Shown one piece after another: positions 37,401 through 46,258 of a DNA stretch of 64,000 bases. The stretch spans positions 150,442 through 214,441 of the forward strand of contig JASJOS010000019.1 of NCBI GenBank assembly GCA_030068525.1, given 5' to 3'. A program made the translations under genes and the position numbers. Each line of letters begins with the position of its first letter. The first letter of the stretch is position 1. A model generated the notes under the pieces. The model saw only the letters and a list, made by a program, of their open reading frames with translations. It did not search any database and was not told the origin of the DNA. The DNA comes from Xanthocytophaga flava (GTDB lineage Bacteria; Bacteroidota; Bacteroidia; Cytophagales; 172606-1).

Positions 37401-39900
37401 CAGTATCCCAATAAAAGCAGACCATCTGCCTAACATGTATATTTCAGCTACCCTGATCAAGCCACTGGATGATGGAGCAATGCCATTGACAGTAGCCCAT
37501 GGTTATGCAGCTGTAACTGTAGAAGATCCGGATCGTAAAATGCCTGTTGAGATTCTGGCCTCTACCCAGTCGCGTTCACAAACAAAGCAGACGATTACGA
37601 TTAAAACCCGGCCGAATGCAGAAGTTACGCTGGCGGTGGTAGATGAAGGTATCTTGCAGTTGACTAACTACAAAACGCCTGATCCACATGGATATTTCTT
37701 CCAGAAACGGGCATTGGAGGTAAATGCCTATGACCTGTATCCACAATTATTTCCTGATCTGAGAGTAAGTAAGAGTAGTGTGGGTGGGGATGGTGCTGGT
37801 CTGGAAAAACGTGTCAACCCGTTAACTAACAAGCGGGTAAAACTGGTATCCTTCTGGAGTGGAAAACTTACAGCTGATGGCAGTGGAGAAATCACGTATA
37901 CAATTGATGTACCTCAGTTTTCAGGAGATCTACGCATCATGGCGGTTGCTTATAAGGATGATGCCTTCGGTTCTGCCAACACCAATATGAAAGTAGCCGA
38001 TCCGGTAGTCATCAGTAGCTCACTGCCACGATTCTTTAGTCCTGGAGATCAGTTAGAAATGCCGGTAACATTGAGCAATACGACAAACAAAGCAGGCAGC
38101 CTGACAGCTAAAGTAAAAGTAACAGGCAATTTGTCTGTAGAAGGAGATGATTCTCAAACTATAAACGTGAACCCTAATAGTGAAGGTCGTGTAACATTCG
38201 CAATCAATGCCAAAGATGCGGTGGGGGCAGGACAGGTGATTGTGGAAGTAAACGGATTAGGAGGTACTTATGCTGAGAAGAATGATATTACTATTCGTCC
38301 GATTCAGTCATTGCTTAAACGGAGTGGTTCAGGTGTAGTGGCAGGTAGTACTAAAAACTTTAATCTGACTACCGATTTTATTCCTTCAACCACTACTGGT
38401 AAGCTGGTAGTGTCGCGTTCGCCATTGGTACAGTTTGCCGATGATCTGGATGAATTGTTGTGGTATCCATATGGCTGTGTAGAACAAACGACCTCTACGG
38501 CATTCCCTCAGCTCTATTTTGCAGAACTGAGCAAATCACTTTCCAAAGGCAAAGCCAATGCCACACAAACATCTGTAGCCAACTACAATGTTCAGGAAGC
38601 CATAAACCGACTGCAAACATTCCAGATGTATAATGGAGGATTAAGCTACTGGCCGGAAGGTGGACAGGCAAGCTGGTGGGGAACAACCTATGCAGCTCAC
38701 TTCCTGATCGAAGCCCAACGTGCCGGATTTGATGTGAGTGAGACATTCCTGGATAAAATCCTTTCTTTCCTGCAACAGAAAGTAAAGCAGAAAGACCTGG
38801 AGGAATATTTCTATTACAATGTATCTAACACACGTCAAACTAAACAGATTGCGCCAAAAGAGATTGCGTATTCATTGTATGTACTGGCCTTAGCCCGTCG
38901 TCAGGATGTGCCTACCATGAACTACTATAAGGCAAGTAAGGCATTACTTGCCATTGACTCACGCTATCTGTTGGCAGCAGCGTATCAAATGTTAGGTGAT
39001 GGTACTTCTGCTAAAAACATTGTTCCATCAGCGTTCTCAGGAGAGCGATCTGTACAAGCGCTGGGTGGTAGCTTCTATTCCTACATTCGTGATGAGGCGA
39101 TTTCATTGAATGCACTTATTGACAGCGATCCTAAGAACCTGCAAATTCCAATCATGGCGAAACATTTGTCAGAACAGATGAAGCAGAAATCCTATATGAA
39201 TACACAGGAACGTGCCTTTGGCTTACTGGCTCTGGGTAAATTGGCTAAAGGCTCTAATGCTGCCAATATAACGGGAGAAGTAAAAGCAGGTAATACATCA
39301 TTAGGAGAAGCAGGCGAACAGGATCTGGTAGCCAGCAAAGGTGTAATTAATCAGACTATCAGTATATCACCGAGTGGTTCGGGTAGCTTGTATTACTTCT
39401 GGCAAGCAGAGGGATTAACTCGAAGCAGCACAGTGAAAGAAGAAGATAGCTTTCTGCAAGTACGTAAAACATTCTATGACCGCTTTGGCAATCCTATCTC
39501 TGGCAATTCATTCAAACAGAATGATATGGTAGTGATTAAGATAACTCTGGCAACAACAGATGGTTCTACTGTACCCAATGTGGTCATTACAGATATGCTA
39601 CCTGCAGGATTTGAAATTGAAAACCCTCGTATCTCAGAAGTGCCATCTATGAACTGGGCTAAGGATGTAACCAATCCTGACTACTCAGATATCCGTGACG
39701 ACCGGATTAATCTGTTTGCTACAGCGACCAGCTATCCACGCAACTATTATTATGTAGTGCGGGCTGTTTCTACAGGAACCTTCCGTATGGGACCTGTACA
39801 GGCTGACGCTATGTACAATGGAGAATATCACTCTGTAAATGGAGCCGGACAGATTAAGGTAGTAAGTCGCACAAATGATTCAGATAGTACAGGTAATTAA
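34453..39900 (+). CDS. Alpha-2-macroglobulin family lipoprotein with thioester
   Basis: The 1815-residue protein has a lipoprotein signal (WMLGVIFLLISC, lipidated Cys about 20), many macroglobulin-like beta domains, an alpha-2-macroglobulin N-terminal-type region (GDRNIYRPGETINLNTVIRD), and the thioester-forming motif CVEQ at Cys1342 (PYGCVEQTTS). A helical thioester domain follows (MYNGGLSYWPEGGQASWWGT). It ends in a beta domain (MLPAGFEIENPRISEV). Bacterial members trap proteases that cross the outer membrane, and CVEQ means it should form the covalent thioester. In E. coli the neighbour is pbpC; here none is present. The gene starts about 220 bases after the kinase gene and ends at a strong two-way terminator. 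Confidence 0.94.
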   Translation: MKQNIGALWMLGVIFLLISCRGNKVEINGRNFQDEIAQQQNLIFTFSHDLVGDTLIDKWDTTHYIEFEPQVRGKFKWTAPNELSFSPDAGFAPSTDYEAKVTDDLTSHVKTLDKEKQEKLSVGSIDPIKFHTPYLNLAGTDMYWVKNSEGNTELRFNVNFNYRVNPMQLGSLLAMNIDGKNVTAKVLSTEIASAIPVAVVQGGANFDKKAVQLTIREGLKCAESAYATPKPLEFKTEAPDKSDFQVVQVLNEYEYEKGVIRVYTNQTVEEGDIQRHLTLSPSASFTIEKQDYGFDIKGNFKEGNYDLIISKRLRGIFGGALKEDFTQVVVFGEMKPTIAFTHKKSIYLSSKGSKNIGVRIINVPKIEVKIFKVYENNINAFFNQNSYDYSYEYESDYGPSYYFDEYGSPYGDIVYEKKILTNTLPKGNGVHLLNLDFAQFDDFKGIYIVKVRSDDEQYLQATQLVSISDIGFMVKETSDEVYVFANSILSAQPMTGVKVNLVSTNNQVLATGETDGDGVAKFADIRKKFPKFSIGMITGTVDKDFNYLLFSQTSVGTSRYEVGGIHENLSGYQAFIYGDRNIYRPGETINLNTVIRDGKWKSAGNIPVKVRIVLPNGKEYITQKGTLNDQGAFLTSVKLPVSAITGTYNAEVYTSNDVLLTSRSMSIEEFIPDRIKVTVKTSKPFVKSGDELMATATAVNLFGPPAANRSYEMAFNLTKKYFSAKEYPDYIFSPASEKPFRFEQDVRQGTTNDEGIAEESFTIPADFQDIGVLEGSIFTTVFDETGRPVNRVSRFDAYTQDVFYGMKLADSYVNTKEPVQLPLIAVNKDGKALQGVKAHLQVVKLNWQTVLQKNDYGQLSYVSQKKEQVLIDRSITINGTSTNFSFVPSVSGEYEVRLMRPGAENYISAELYAYGWGMTANTSFEVNREGQITIETNKTAYQVGETAEVLMKTPFPGRILVSVERNRVFEYYYVNTDKRSAKISIPIKADHLPNMYISATLIKPLDDGAMPLTVAHGYAAVTVEDPDRKMPVEILASTQSRSQTKQTITIKTRPNAEVTLAVVDEGILQLTNYKTPDPHGYFFQKRALEVNAYDLYPQLFPDLRVSKSSVGGDGAGLEKRVNPLTNKRVKLVSFWSGKLTADGSGEITYTIDVPQFSGDLRIMAVAYKDDAFGSANTNMKVADPVVISSSLPRFFSPGDQLEMPVTLSNTTNKAGSLTAKVKVTGNLSVEGDDSQTINVNPNSEGRVTFAINAKDAVGAGQVIVEVNGLGGTYAEKNDITIRPIQSLLKRSGSGVVAGSTKNFNLTTDFIPSTTTGKLVVSRSPLVQFADDLDELLWYPYGCVEQTTSTAFPQLYFAELSKSLSKGKANATQTSVANYNVQEAINRLQTFQMYNGGLSYWPEGGQASWWGTTYAAHFLIEAQRAGFDVSETFLDKILSFLQQKVKQKDLEEYFYYNVSNTRQTKQIAPKEIAYSLYVLALARRQDVPTMNYYKASKALLAIDSRYLLAAAYQMLGDGTSAKNIVPSAFSGERSVQALGGSFYSYIRDEAISLNALIDSDPKNLQIPIMAKHLSEQMKQKSYMNTQERAFGLLALGKLAKGSNAANITGEVKAGNTSLGEAGEQDLVASKGVINQTISISPSGSGSLYYFWQAEGLTRSSTVKEEDSFLQVRKTFYDRFGNPISGNSFKQNDMVVIKITLATTDGSTVPNVVITDMLPAGFEIENPRISEVPSMNWAKDVTNPDYSDIRDDRINLFATATSYPRNYYYVVRAVSTGTFRMGPVQADAMYNGEYHSVNGAGQIKVVSRTNDSDSTGN

Positions 39901-39921
39901 TTCTTTCGACAAATCTGATAA

Positions 39922-39963
39922 AAAACAAACAGGCAAGTCTTAATTGACTTGCCTGTTTGTTTT
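39922..39963. terminator. Two-way terminator between convergent genes
   Basis: A perfect 18-bp stem (39922-39939 with 39946-39963; core CAAACAGGCAAGTC) closes a TTAATT loop. A and T tracts on both sides let it serve the alpha-2-macroglobulin gene and the convergent DUF3592 gene. Confidence 0.88.
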
Positions 39964-39998
39964 TTAAGGAAGTTATTATTTATATATATTAGGCCATC

Positions 39999-40469
39999 TT
40001 ATTTCAGCCCAGTCGAATACCACAGTAGTATTGCCAGACCTGCAAGTATCAATCCAACTACACTATATTTGATGCCTGTACTAATTATCTCTTTCCTCTC
40101 AAATACTATTGCTAATTCAGGTTGTCCGGGAGGGTATACCATCTGTATTCGTTGTCCCATCGAATAGTTTCTATATTCACTTCCATGTAGTGTAAAAGTC
40201 ATCGTTTGGCCTGATTCGACTTTGAACTCAGCAACCGGTACGCTATATTCCCCTCCATCGCGATCAGCAGTATCCCCACTCCAGCTGGCATTCACGACTT
40301 TTGTTATTTGTGCCTCTACTCTACTATACGTTTTTACTTTTCGTATCCATCGCAGCTGTGTCAGAGCTACCAGAAATGCAGCCACACTCCCAACTATACA
40401 TATCCCAAAGAGAACGATTACAACCATAGGTAAAACAGTATTGACCCTAAATAAAAAGGAATTTCTCAT
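39999..40469 (-). CDS. DUF3592 domain membrane protein
   Basis: The 156-residue protein has an N-terminal membrane helix (VVIVLFGICIVGSVAAFLVAL), a beta-rich middle (VEAQITKVVNASWSGD, VAEFKVESGQTMTFTLHGSE) with the DUF3592 signature G-RIQMVYPPGQPELAI, and a C-terminal helix (YSVVGLILAGLAILLWYS). This two-helix arrangement with the conserved V.Y.P.-P..A pattern is typical of DUF3592. The function is unknown. It converges with the alpha-2-macroglobulin gene and lies 53 bases beyond the stop of the AI-2E-family gene on the same strand. Confidence 0.8.
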   Translation of the reverse strand: MRNSFLFRVNTVLPMVVIVLFGICIVGSVAAFLVALTQLRWIRKVKTYSRVEAQITKVVNASWSGDTADRDGGEYSVPVAEFKVESGQTMTFTLHGSEYRNYSMGQRIQMVYPPGQPELAIVFERKEIISTGIKYSVVGLILAGLAILLWYSTGLK

Positions 40470-40522
40470 TTTTAGAAATCCCCCAATTATTTATTGCAAA
40501 TACAGAATGCAACCTGTCACCT

Positions 40523-41638
40523 TCATTTCTTCTGAAACCAGCCCTTTATTGTTCTCCCTGTTTTGTTAAGGAACTTTTTGATCCCATTTTCCTTCTTTTT
40601 CTCTTCCCCAATCAGATAGGCATAAGGTTGTAAAGGCTCTATATGGTCACAAACAATTTTTGTAATGCCTAACAACGGAATGGCCAGGATCATGCCGGGT
40701 ATCCCCCACACCATCTCCCCTGCTACCAATCCTACAATGGTAAACAAGGGATTGATATTTACCGCAGAACCGACGATCAGAGGTTCCAGTATATATGATT
40801 GAATAAACTGTACCAGTCCATAAGTAATCAGAACACCTACGATAGTATTGGTATTACCTCCCTGCACCAGAGACATAACAATAGTAAGTGTAGTACCTGT
40901 CAGATTTCCAACAAAAGGAATGATTTCCAGAATGCCGCAGAGTATAGCAAAAAAGAGGGCATTCTTTACTCCTACAACGGTAAACCCAATTCCATACATC
41001 ACCCACAGAGACACAACCATTAGAGAAAGTCCGCTCAAATACTTTTGTGTCACCTGTTGCACATTATTCACAATTTCAAGTGCTTTGGGTTCTTCTTTTT
41101 TTGGAACCAGTCGTACAATAAAACCTTTCAATCTGCTGCGGAAACAGATAAGCAGGAAGATATACACCAATACCAGAATAGTATCTGTCAACACGTCACC
41201 TAATCCGGCAAGGAAACCAGTGACAAGCGAAGCAAGTTTCCCAGGAGAAGAAGCCTGCTGTTCTTTGATCATCTTTTCCTGTTTAGCAGGTGAAATACCC
41301 AGCTGATCTGTAATAAGCTGCTGGACCTGATGGTATCGTTCTGTGACCTGTTTTTCAATCTGAGAAGTATTTTTGGCAAGATCAGATATCTGCAAGCTGA
41401 TCAGAAAAAAGATCAATGCAAAGAAGCCTACCAATAGCAATATCGAAAGTACGATAGCAACAACCTCATGAATACCTTTATCCTTTAGCCATTTTGTTAA
41501 AGGCAATAAGAGCATAGCCAGCAATGCGGCAAATGTCAGAGGTATTAGGAAAGGTCTTGCGTAGACCAGAATAACGACAATCAACACAAGGATTGCCAGT
41601 ATGATGACTGTTTTGGTTAATCGTGGATAATTATTCAT
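40523..41638 (-). CDS. AI-2E family transporter (PerM/YdiK-like)
   Basis: The 371-residue inner-membrane protein has about eight helices in the UPF0118/AI-2E exporter pattern. An N-terminal helix pair is followed by a long periplasmic helical segment (LQISDLAKNTSQIEKQVTER, about residues 85-150). The C-terminal core has the conserved GILEIIPFVGNLTGT and LEPLIVGSAVNINPLF, and VAGEMVWGIPGMILAIPL. Members include putative autoinducer-2 exporters and Na+/H+ antiporters, so a substrate should not be inferred from the family name. No quorum-sensing genes are nearby. Confidence 0.88.
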   Translation of the reverse strand: MNNYPRLTKTVIILAILVLIVVILVYARPFLIPLTFAALLAMLLLPLTKWLKDKGIHEVVAIVLSILLLVGFFALIFFLISLQISDLAKNTSQIEKQVTERYHQVQQLITDQLGISPAKQEKMIKEQQASSPGKLASLVTGFLAGLGDVLTDTILVLVYIFLLICFRSRLKGFIVRLVPKKEEPKALEIVNNVQQVTQKYLSGLSLMVVSLWVMYGIGFTVVGVKNALFFAILCGILEIIPFVGNLTGTTLTIVMSLVQGGNTNTIVGVLITYGLVQFIQSYILEPLIVGSAVNINPLFTIVGLVAGEMVWGIPGMILAIPLLGITKIVCDHIEPLQPYAYLIGEEKKKENGIKKFLNKTGRTIKGWFQKK

Positions 41639-41863
41639 ACCGAGTAGAAATAAATCTATCTCAGAAATAAGTATACCAGGCTGTAGTATAAATAGAGTTT
41701 CTACATTTTTGGGTATGTTTTCACCAGGTTTATTTTTTTCCTTTCTACATATTTTCCCTGAATATTCTATTTCCCTACCACAACTTACAGGTCGGTAACT
41801 ATTTCAAAGTTACATTTTCTAATCTAAACAGATCAAGAGACATACTAACCCAAATACACTCGT

Positions 41864-42196
41864 ATGACAATTAAAAATACAGAAGGTCTTACCGTTCAGG
41901 ACATTCTAGGCGAAATTCAATATGGAGGCAAATTCGTATACTTCGAATTTACAGTCTCCGTTCTTGTTATGACCTTTAAAAAACCTACTGATATCTATTT
42001 TATCAGAAGTGGCGAATCGCACTGGGGGAAAAGCCTCCCATTTACGTTGCTTTCTTTATTTTTTGGCTGGTGGGGATTTCCCTGGGGTATTATTTACACT
42101 CCAATGGCCCTAATTACAAACTTGTCAGGAGGTAAAGATGTCACTCAACAGGTTTTACAATCTATTTCAAGTTCACCTGTAGATTCTATAAACTAG
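41864..42196 (+). CDS. Hypothetical small membrane protein with GWWGFPWG motif
   Basis: The 110-residue protein has a beta-rich N-terminus (GGKFVYFEFTVSVLVMTF) and one or two hydrophobic segments around SHWGKSLPFTLLSLFFGWWG. It then has the striking FGWWGFPWGIIYTP followed by NLSGGKDVTQQ. I have seen similar W-W-G-PWG plus GGKDVT strings in unannotated proteins of many phyla, but know of no function. A terminator shared with ettA begins 38 bases after the stop. Its start is the only in-frame ATG near the 5' end. Confidence 0.72.
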   Translation: MTIKNTEGLTVQDILGEIQYGGKFVYFEFTVSVLVMTFKKPTDIYFIRSGESHWGKSLPFTLLSLFFGWWGFPWGIIYTPMALITNLSGGKDVTQQVLQSISSSPVDSIN

Positions 42197-42233
42197 CATA
42201 CAAAAGCCTTATTTAACATATTTCCATAAATGA

Positions 42234-42262
42234 AAAAAGCGTATGATGATCATACGCTTTTT
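42234..42262. terminator. Two-way terminator between convergent genes
   Basis: AAAAAGCGTATGAT (42234-42247) and ATCATACGCTTTTT (42249-42262) are exact complements; the stem is at least 12 bp with a tight loop. A and T tracts flank it. It lies between the 110-residue membrane protein gene and ettA. Confidence 0.85.
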
Positions 42263-42284
42263 GAGTATATATTGCTTACTGTGA

Positions 42285-43952
42285 TTACACCAGCTTTTTA
42301 TAGCGGATACGATGAGGAGTAATATCACCAAGGCGTTTTTTCTTGTTCTCTTCGTATTCAGAGAAGTTTCCTTCAAACCAGTATACCTGTGAATCTCCTT
42401 CAAAAGCCAGGATATGTGTACAGATACGATCTAGGAACCAACGGTCGTGAGAGATAATTACAGCACAACCTGCAAAGTTTTCGAGACCTTCTTCAAGCGC
42501 ACGCATAGTGTTTACATCCAGGTCGTTGGTAGGTTCATCAAGCAACAGCAGGTTACCACCATCTTTCAATGTCATGGCCAAATGCACCCGGTTACGTTCT
42601 CCCCCTGACAGGGCCCCTACTTTCTTTTCCTGATCGTTTCCGGTAAAGTTGAAACGACTCACATACGCACGGGAGTTTACCATACGTCCACCTAACATCA
42701 TCTGCTCTGTACCACCGGTAATAGTCTCAAATACACTTTTAGTAGGGTCTAGTTTGTCGTGTTCCTGATCTACATAGGCAATTTTTACTGTATCGCCTAC
42801 TTCAAACGTACCTGCATCTGGTTTTTCCTGATTGGTTATCAGTTTAAATAAAGTTGTCTTACCAGCACCATTGGGTCCAATAATACCTACGATACCTGCC
42901 TGAGGTAACGAAAAATTCAAACTTTCAAATAATAGCTTATCCCCAAATGATTTAGCCACATTCTGAACCTCTATTACCTTTGCTCCTAACCGCGGTCCTG
43001 GCGGGATAAATAACTCCAGTTTATCTTCTTTCTGTTTTGCCTCTTCACCAAGCAGCTTATCATATGCCTGCAAACGAGCTTTTGACTTAGCCTGACGAGC
43101 CTTTGGAGCCATACGTACCCAATCCAGCTCACGCTCCAGCGTTTTTTGACGTTTGGATTCCTGCTTCTCTTCTTTAGCTAATCGATCTTTTTTCTGTTCC
43201 AGCCAGGAAGAATAATTTCCCTTCCATGGAATACCTTCTCCACGATCCAGTTCCAGAATCCAGCCAGCTACATTATCCAGGAAGTACCGGTCGTGCGTTA
43301 CAGCAATGACTGTCCCTTTGTAATGTTGTAAGTGTTGTTCCAGCCACAAAACCGACTCTGCATCCAGGTGGTTGGTAGGCTCATCCAGTAACAATACATC
43401 GGGTTCCTGTAATAATAACCGACACATGGCTACACGACGTTTTTCACCACCAGACAAGTGTTTGATCAATGCATCAGGTGGAGGACAACGAAGAGCGTCC
43501 ATAGCCTTCTCCAGCTTATTGTCAAGGTTCCAGGCATCTACTGCATCCAGTTTCTCCTGTACCTGAGCCTGACGGGTTAGCAACTTGTCATAATCAGCAT
43601 CCGGATCGGCAAACTTTTCATTGATCTCATCAAACTCTTTCAGCAGATCCACAATTTCTTTGGTTCCTTCTTTCACAACGTCAATGACAGTCTTTTCAGG
43701 ATCAAACTGAGGTTCCTGCTCCAGCATACCTACTGTATAACCCGGAGAGAATACTACTTCACCCAGATAGTTTTTATCTATCCCTGCAATAATTTTCAGC
43801 AAGGTTGACTTACCAGATCCGTTTAAACCTAAGACACCTATTTTGGCACCATAGAAAAATGACAGATAGATATCTTTCAGAACCTGCTTGTTGGTAGACG
43901 GGTAAATCTTGCTTACCCGGTTCATAGAAAATATAATTTTCTCGTTACTCAT
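42285..43952 (-). CDS. ettA: Energy-dependent translational throttle protein EttA (ABC-F)
   Basis: EttA binds the ribosomal E site and gates entry into elongation according to the ATP/ADP ratio. The 555-residue soluble protein, the same length as the E. coli one, has two ABC domains. The first has Walker A GLNGSGKST and LSGGEKRRVAMC; the second has GPNGAGKTT and LSGGERNRVHLA. Both have Walker B with a catalytic glutamate (LLLDEPTNHLD; LLLDEPTNDLD). A linker of charged helices joins them. The arm insertion (GWILELDRGEGIPWKGNYSS region) and C-terminal YKKL are typical of EttA rather than Uup or antibiotic-resistance ABC-F proteins. No membrane segment is present. Confidence 0.94.
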   Translation of the reverse strand: MSNEKIIFSMNRVSKIYPSTNKQVLKDIYLSFFYGAKIGVLGLNGSGKSTLLKIIAGIDKNYLGEVVFSPGYTVGMLEQEPQFDPEKTVIDVVKEGTKEIVDLLKEFDEINEKFADPDADYDKLLTRQAQVQEKLDAVDAWNLDNKLEKAMDALRCPPPDALIKHLSGGEKRRVAMCRLLLQEPDVLLLDEPTNHLDAESVLWLEQHLQHYKGTVIAVTHDRYFLDNVAGWILELDRGEGIPWKGNYSSWLEQKKDRLAKEEKQESKRQKTLERELDWVRMAPKARQAKSKARLQAYDKLLGEEAKQKEDKLELFIPPGPRLGAKVIEVQNVAKSFGDKLLFESLNFSLPQAGIVGIIGPNGAGKTTLFKLITNQEKPDAGTFEVGDTVKIAYVDQEHDKLDPTKSVFETITGGTEQMMLGGRMVNSRAYVSRFNFTGNDQEKKVGALSGGERNRVHLAMTLKDGGNLLLLDEPTNDLDVNTMRALEEGLENFAGCAVIISHDRWFLDRICTHILAFEGDSQVYWFEGNFSEYEENKKKRLGDITPHRIRYKKLV

Positions 43953-44406
43953 AATGCGTTCTCCTAAATAGGTTAATATACGTTTGTTTTGAAAAACAGC
44001 TCAGACCTTCCAAAGGCAAATATGTAGATTTTAATGATATTCACTACTTCCTGATTAGTAAGTAGATACTACGAACACAAAGAAAAGATCGCCTATTTTC
44101 CTTTTTTTAGTTCCCGGAATATGCTTACTTGTTCAGTGTTTTTTTACTAAAATAGCATCTCCCGTTTTTTGAGTGGGACAAATATCTGAAAAATACTGTA
44201 ATGAAGTATTGTATACTTTTTTTTAAAAAACATTATTTTGCAGTAACAAAAAAATAAAGTATTATTCAGATAAATTGGTTGCCTTGTTGGTAATCTTTGG
44301 TATTTCCATTATTTTTCAAACTCAAATCGTCTGTCCGTCAAGACTTTCGATACTGAACGAAGTATTGCTTCCTAAACAGTATAGTAAATTTTAATACAAC
44401 CAAACC
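43953..44406. other. Divergent intergenic region, no gene seen
   Basis: About 450 A+T-rich bases between divergent ettA and the DUF349 gene. A TTATTTTG at about 44231-44239, with TTG some 21 bases upstream, is a possible rightward promoter with one mismatch to the -7 consensus. On the ettA side TGCCTTTG near 44011-44020 (minus strand) also differs by one base and has no -33 partner. I see no open reading frame. Confidence 0.4.
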
Positions 44407-45747
44407 ATGAACAACGTTGACTGGTCTGACGAATACGGATACGTCAGTGAAGGAAAAGTATATCTGAAGGGTTATTTCGATTTTCCCGACCGTGAAATTG
44501 GCGAAGTACGCCAAAGTATAGAGGCCAGTGTGGAATACTTCCGCAAACGCTATGAAGTTGCACAACAAAAAGTTGCGGAACTGTATACCCTTGTAGAAAC
44601 TGCTCAGAACAAAGGTTCTTACCTGATGAAACTGGTTCATCTGCGTAATTACTTTGCCGATTATGATGCACTGGGGGATTTTCCTGCCCTTTACAAAAAG
44701 CTGGATGTACTCGAAGAGGATCTCCGCAAAAACATATCTGTTAACCGGGACCGAAATCTTGAGATCAAACAAGCTCTACTTTTAGAAGCGGAACCTCATC
44801 GCCTGAGCGAAGAGTGGAAAGAGGCTGCAGACAAATTGCATGAGATAAAAGAAAAGTGGATTAAAACCGGTGCAGTAGCCAAAGAACTGGAAGAAGAAAT
44901 TGAAGGATCTTTCCGCAAAGTACTGGATGATTTCTTTGCCCGCAGAAAAGACTTCTTCAACCAGAAGATGCTCGAGCAAAAGACTCGTATGGACTCGTAT
45001 ATGGAGATTATTTACCAGGCCGAGCGACTTAAATATTCTCAGGACTGGGACGCTACAGTGACTGCATTTAAGGCACTTCAGGAACGCTGGAAAAACGTAG
45101 GCAAACTTCCTCCGGATAAGGTTACCAAACTCTGGAAACGATTCCGCAAGGCTACCGATATTTTCTTTGAACGATATAATCAGGCTAAAGGCCTACCTCC
45201 ACGCTTTACCAAACGTGTTGATCCTAAGCAGGCGGCTCAGGAAAAAATGACTGCTGAAGCAGAATCATTATTTACGCAGCCGGATATGAATGTGGCGGCT
45301 GAACGAGCCAAAGCATTGCTGATGGAGTGGAAAAACCTCAATGTGCCTTCCTTTAAACAGGATAGAGCGTTGGGTGAACGTTTCCGTCTGGCGTGTGACA
45401 AAATTTTTGAAATGAATTATCTGATGCGTGTGATCAAACGGAAGCATTTCTTCTTTGAGAAAAAGTCAAAAGAAGAGCAGCTTACCATCAAGGTAGCAAC
45501 CATGAGCGATCTTGTACGCAAAGATAAACAACAGTTAGAACTACAGGAAAGTGAAGCAGCAGGTGGCTCTGTTGGTCAAACCAGCAGTTACAACCGGCAA
45601 GGATATGGTGATGACCAGAATCAGGACAATAAGCGGCCAGCAACTAATCTGAACGTACAAAAACGGAAGATTCAGGTAAAAGAAAATTTATTAAATCAGT
45701 TTAAAAATGAGTTGGCAGAGATACGAACCAACCGTCCGTATCGTTAA
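44407..45747 (+). CDS. DUF349 domain protein
   Basis: The 446-residue, highly charged, almost entirely helical protein contains repeated DUF349 units. Each has a W-K--G pattern: SEEWKEAADKLHEIKEKWIK, FKALQERWKNVGKLPPDKV, RAKALLMEWKNLNVPSFKQD, and LWKRFRKATDIFFERYNQ. Such helical-bundle proteins are found across Bacteroidota and Actinobacteria, and their role is not established. Residues about 375-446 are low-complexity and Gln/Asn-rich with a basic end (NLNVQKRKIQVKENLLNQFK). There is no signal peptide. The next gene, DUF2795, follows 168 bases later. Confidence 0.85.
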   Translation: MNNVDWSDEYGYVSEGKVYLKGYFDFPDREIGEVRQSIEASVEYFRKRYEVAQQKVAELYTLVETAQNKGSYLMKLVHLRNYFADYDALGDFPALYKKLDVLEEDLRKNISVNRDRNLEIKQALLLEAEPHRLSEEWKEAADKLHEIKEKWIKTGAVAKELEEEIEGSFRKVLDDFFARRKDFFNQKMLEQKTRMDSYMEIIYQAERLKYSQDWDATVTAFKALQERWKNVGKLPPDKVTKLWKRFRKATDIFFERYNQAKGLPPRFTKRVDPKQAAQEKMTAEAESLFTQPDMNVAAERAKALLMEWKNLNVPSFKQDRALGERFRLACDKIFEMNYLMRVIKRKHFFFEKKSKEEQLTIKVATMSDLVRKDKQQLELQESEAAGGSVGQTSSYNRQGYGDDQNQDNKRPATNLNVQKRKIQVKENLLNQFKNELAEIRTNRPYR

Positions 45748-45915
45748 AAATGCATACTATTGACCTGTTCAAAAAAATTATAGTATTTTATTTTATTATT
45801 TGAAACATTTTTTGAACTTTTCGGTATTAGATTTTGTAGCTTTTCCATCAAAGAAAAGCAGTATCGCATTAATCTGTTTTCAAACCAATTTTTATTTTAT
45901 CATAGATAAAAGAGA

Positions 45916-46143
45916 ATGCCTATGTATTGGACATTAGAATTAGCTTCTTACCTAGAAGATGCTCCCTGGCCTGCAACCAAAGATGAATTAATTGATTTTG
46001 CTATTCGTTCAGGTGCTCCCACCGAAGTAGTTGAAAATCTCCAGGAACTAGAAGATGATGGTCAGCCTTATGAGAGTATTGAAGAGATCTGGCCTGACTA
46101 CCCAACAAAAGATGATTTCTTCTTCAATGAAGATGAATATTAA
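45916..46143 (+). CDS. DUF2795 domain small acidic protein
   Basis: The 75-residue protein matches the DUF2795 pattern: LASYLEDAPWPATKDELIDF, then AIRSGAPTEVVENLQELEDD and YESIEEIWPDYPTKDD. It is strongly acidic at its C-terminus. An alternative ATG two codons in (MYWTLELAS) is also plausible and is the form I would expect in relatives. Function is unknown. A two-way terminator follows at 46201. Confidence 0.85.
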   Translation: MPMYWTLELASYLEDAPWPATKDELIDFAIRSGAPTEVVENLQELEDDGQPYESIEEIWPDYPTKDDFFFNEDEY

Positions 46144-46200
46144 AATGAAGCTATAATTGCGGCTTTCTCTATCTGGCATTGACGCAAGATAAATATCACT

Positions 46201-46248
46201 ATAAACAAAAAACCTGCTCTTCTTCTGAAAAGCAGGTTTTTTGTTTAT
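46201..46248. terminator. Two-way terminator between convergent genes
   Basis: A perfect 18-bp stem (46201-46218 with 46231-46248; core AAAAACCTGCT) with a 12-base loop. It serves the DUF2795 gene on the plus strand and the OmpA-family gene on the minus strand, whose stop is 11 bases away. Confidence 0.88.
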
Positions 46249-46258
46249 GTAATCCTCA

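Noticed and set aside
40848..41306. 152-codon plus-strand frame inside the AI-2E-family gene
   Set aside because: It lies opposite a gene with clear family motifs, has no domain pattern of its own and no separate promoter.
44338..44772. 144-codon minus-strand frame over the DUF349 gene start
   Set aside because: It is a reverse shadow of a well-supported helical protein, and its composition (Phe/Ile/Tyr-rich) is typical of reverse-strand noise in this genome.
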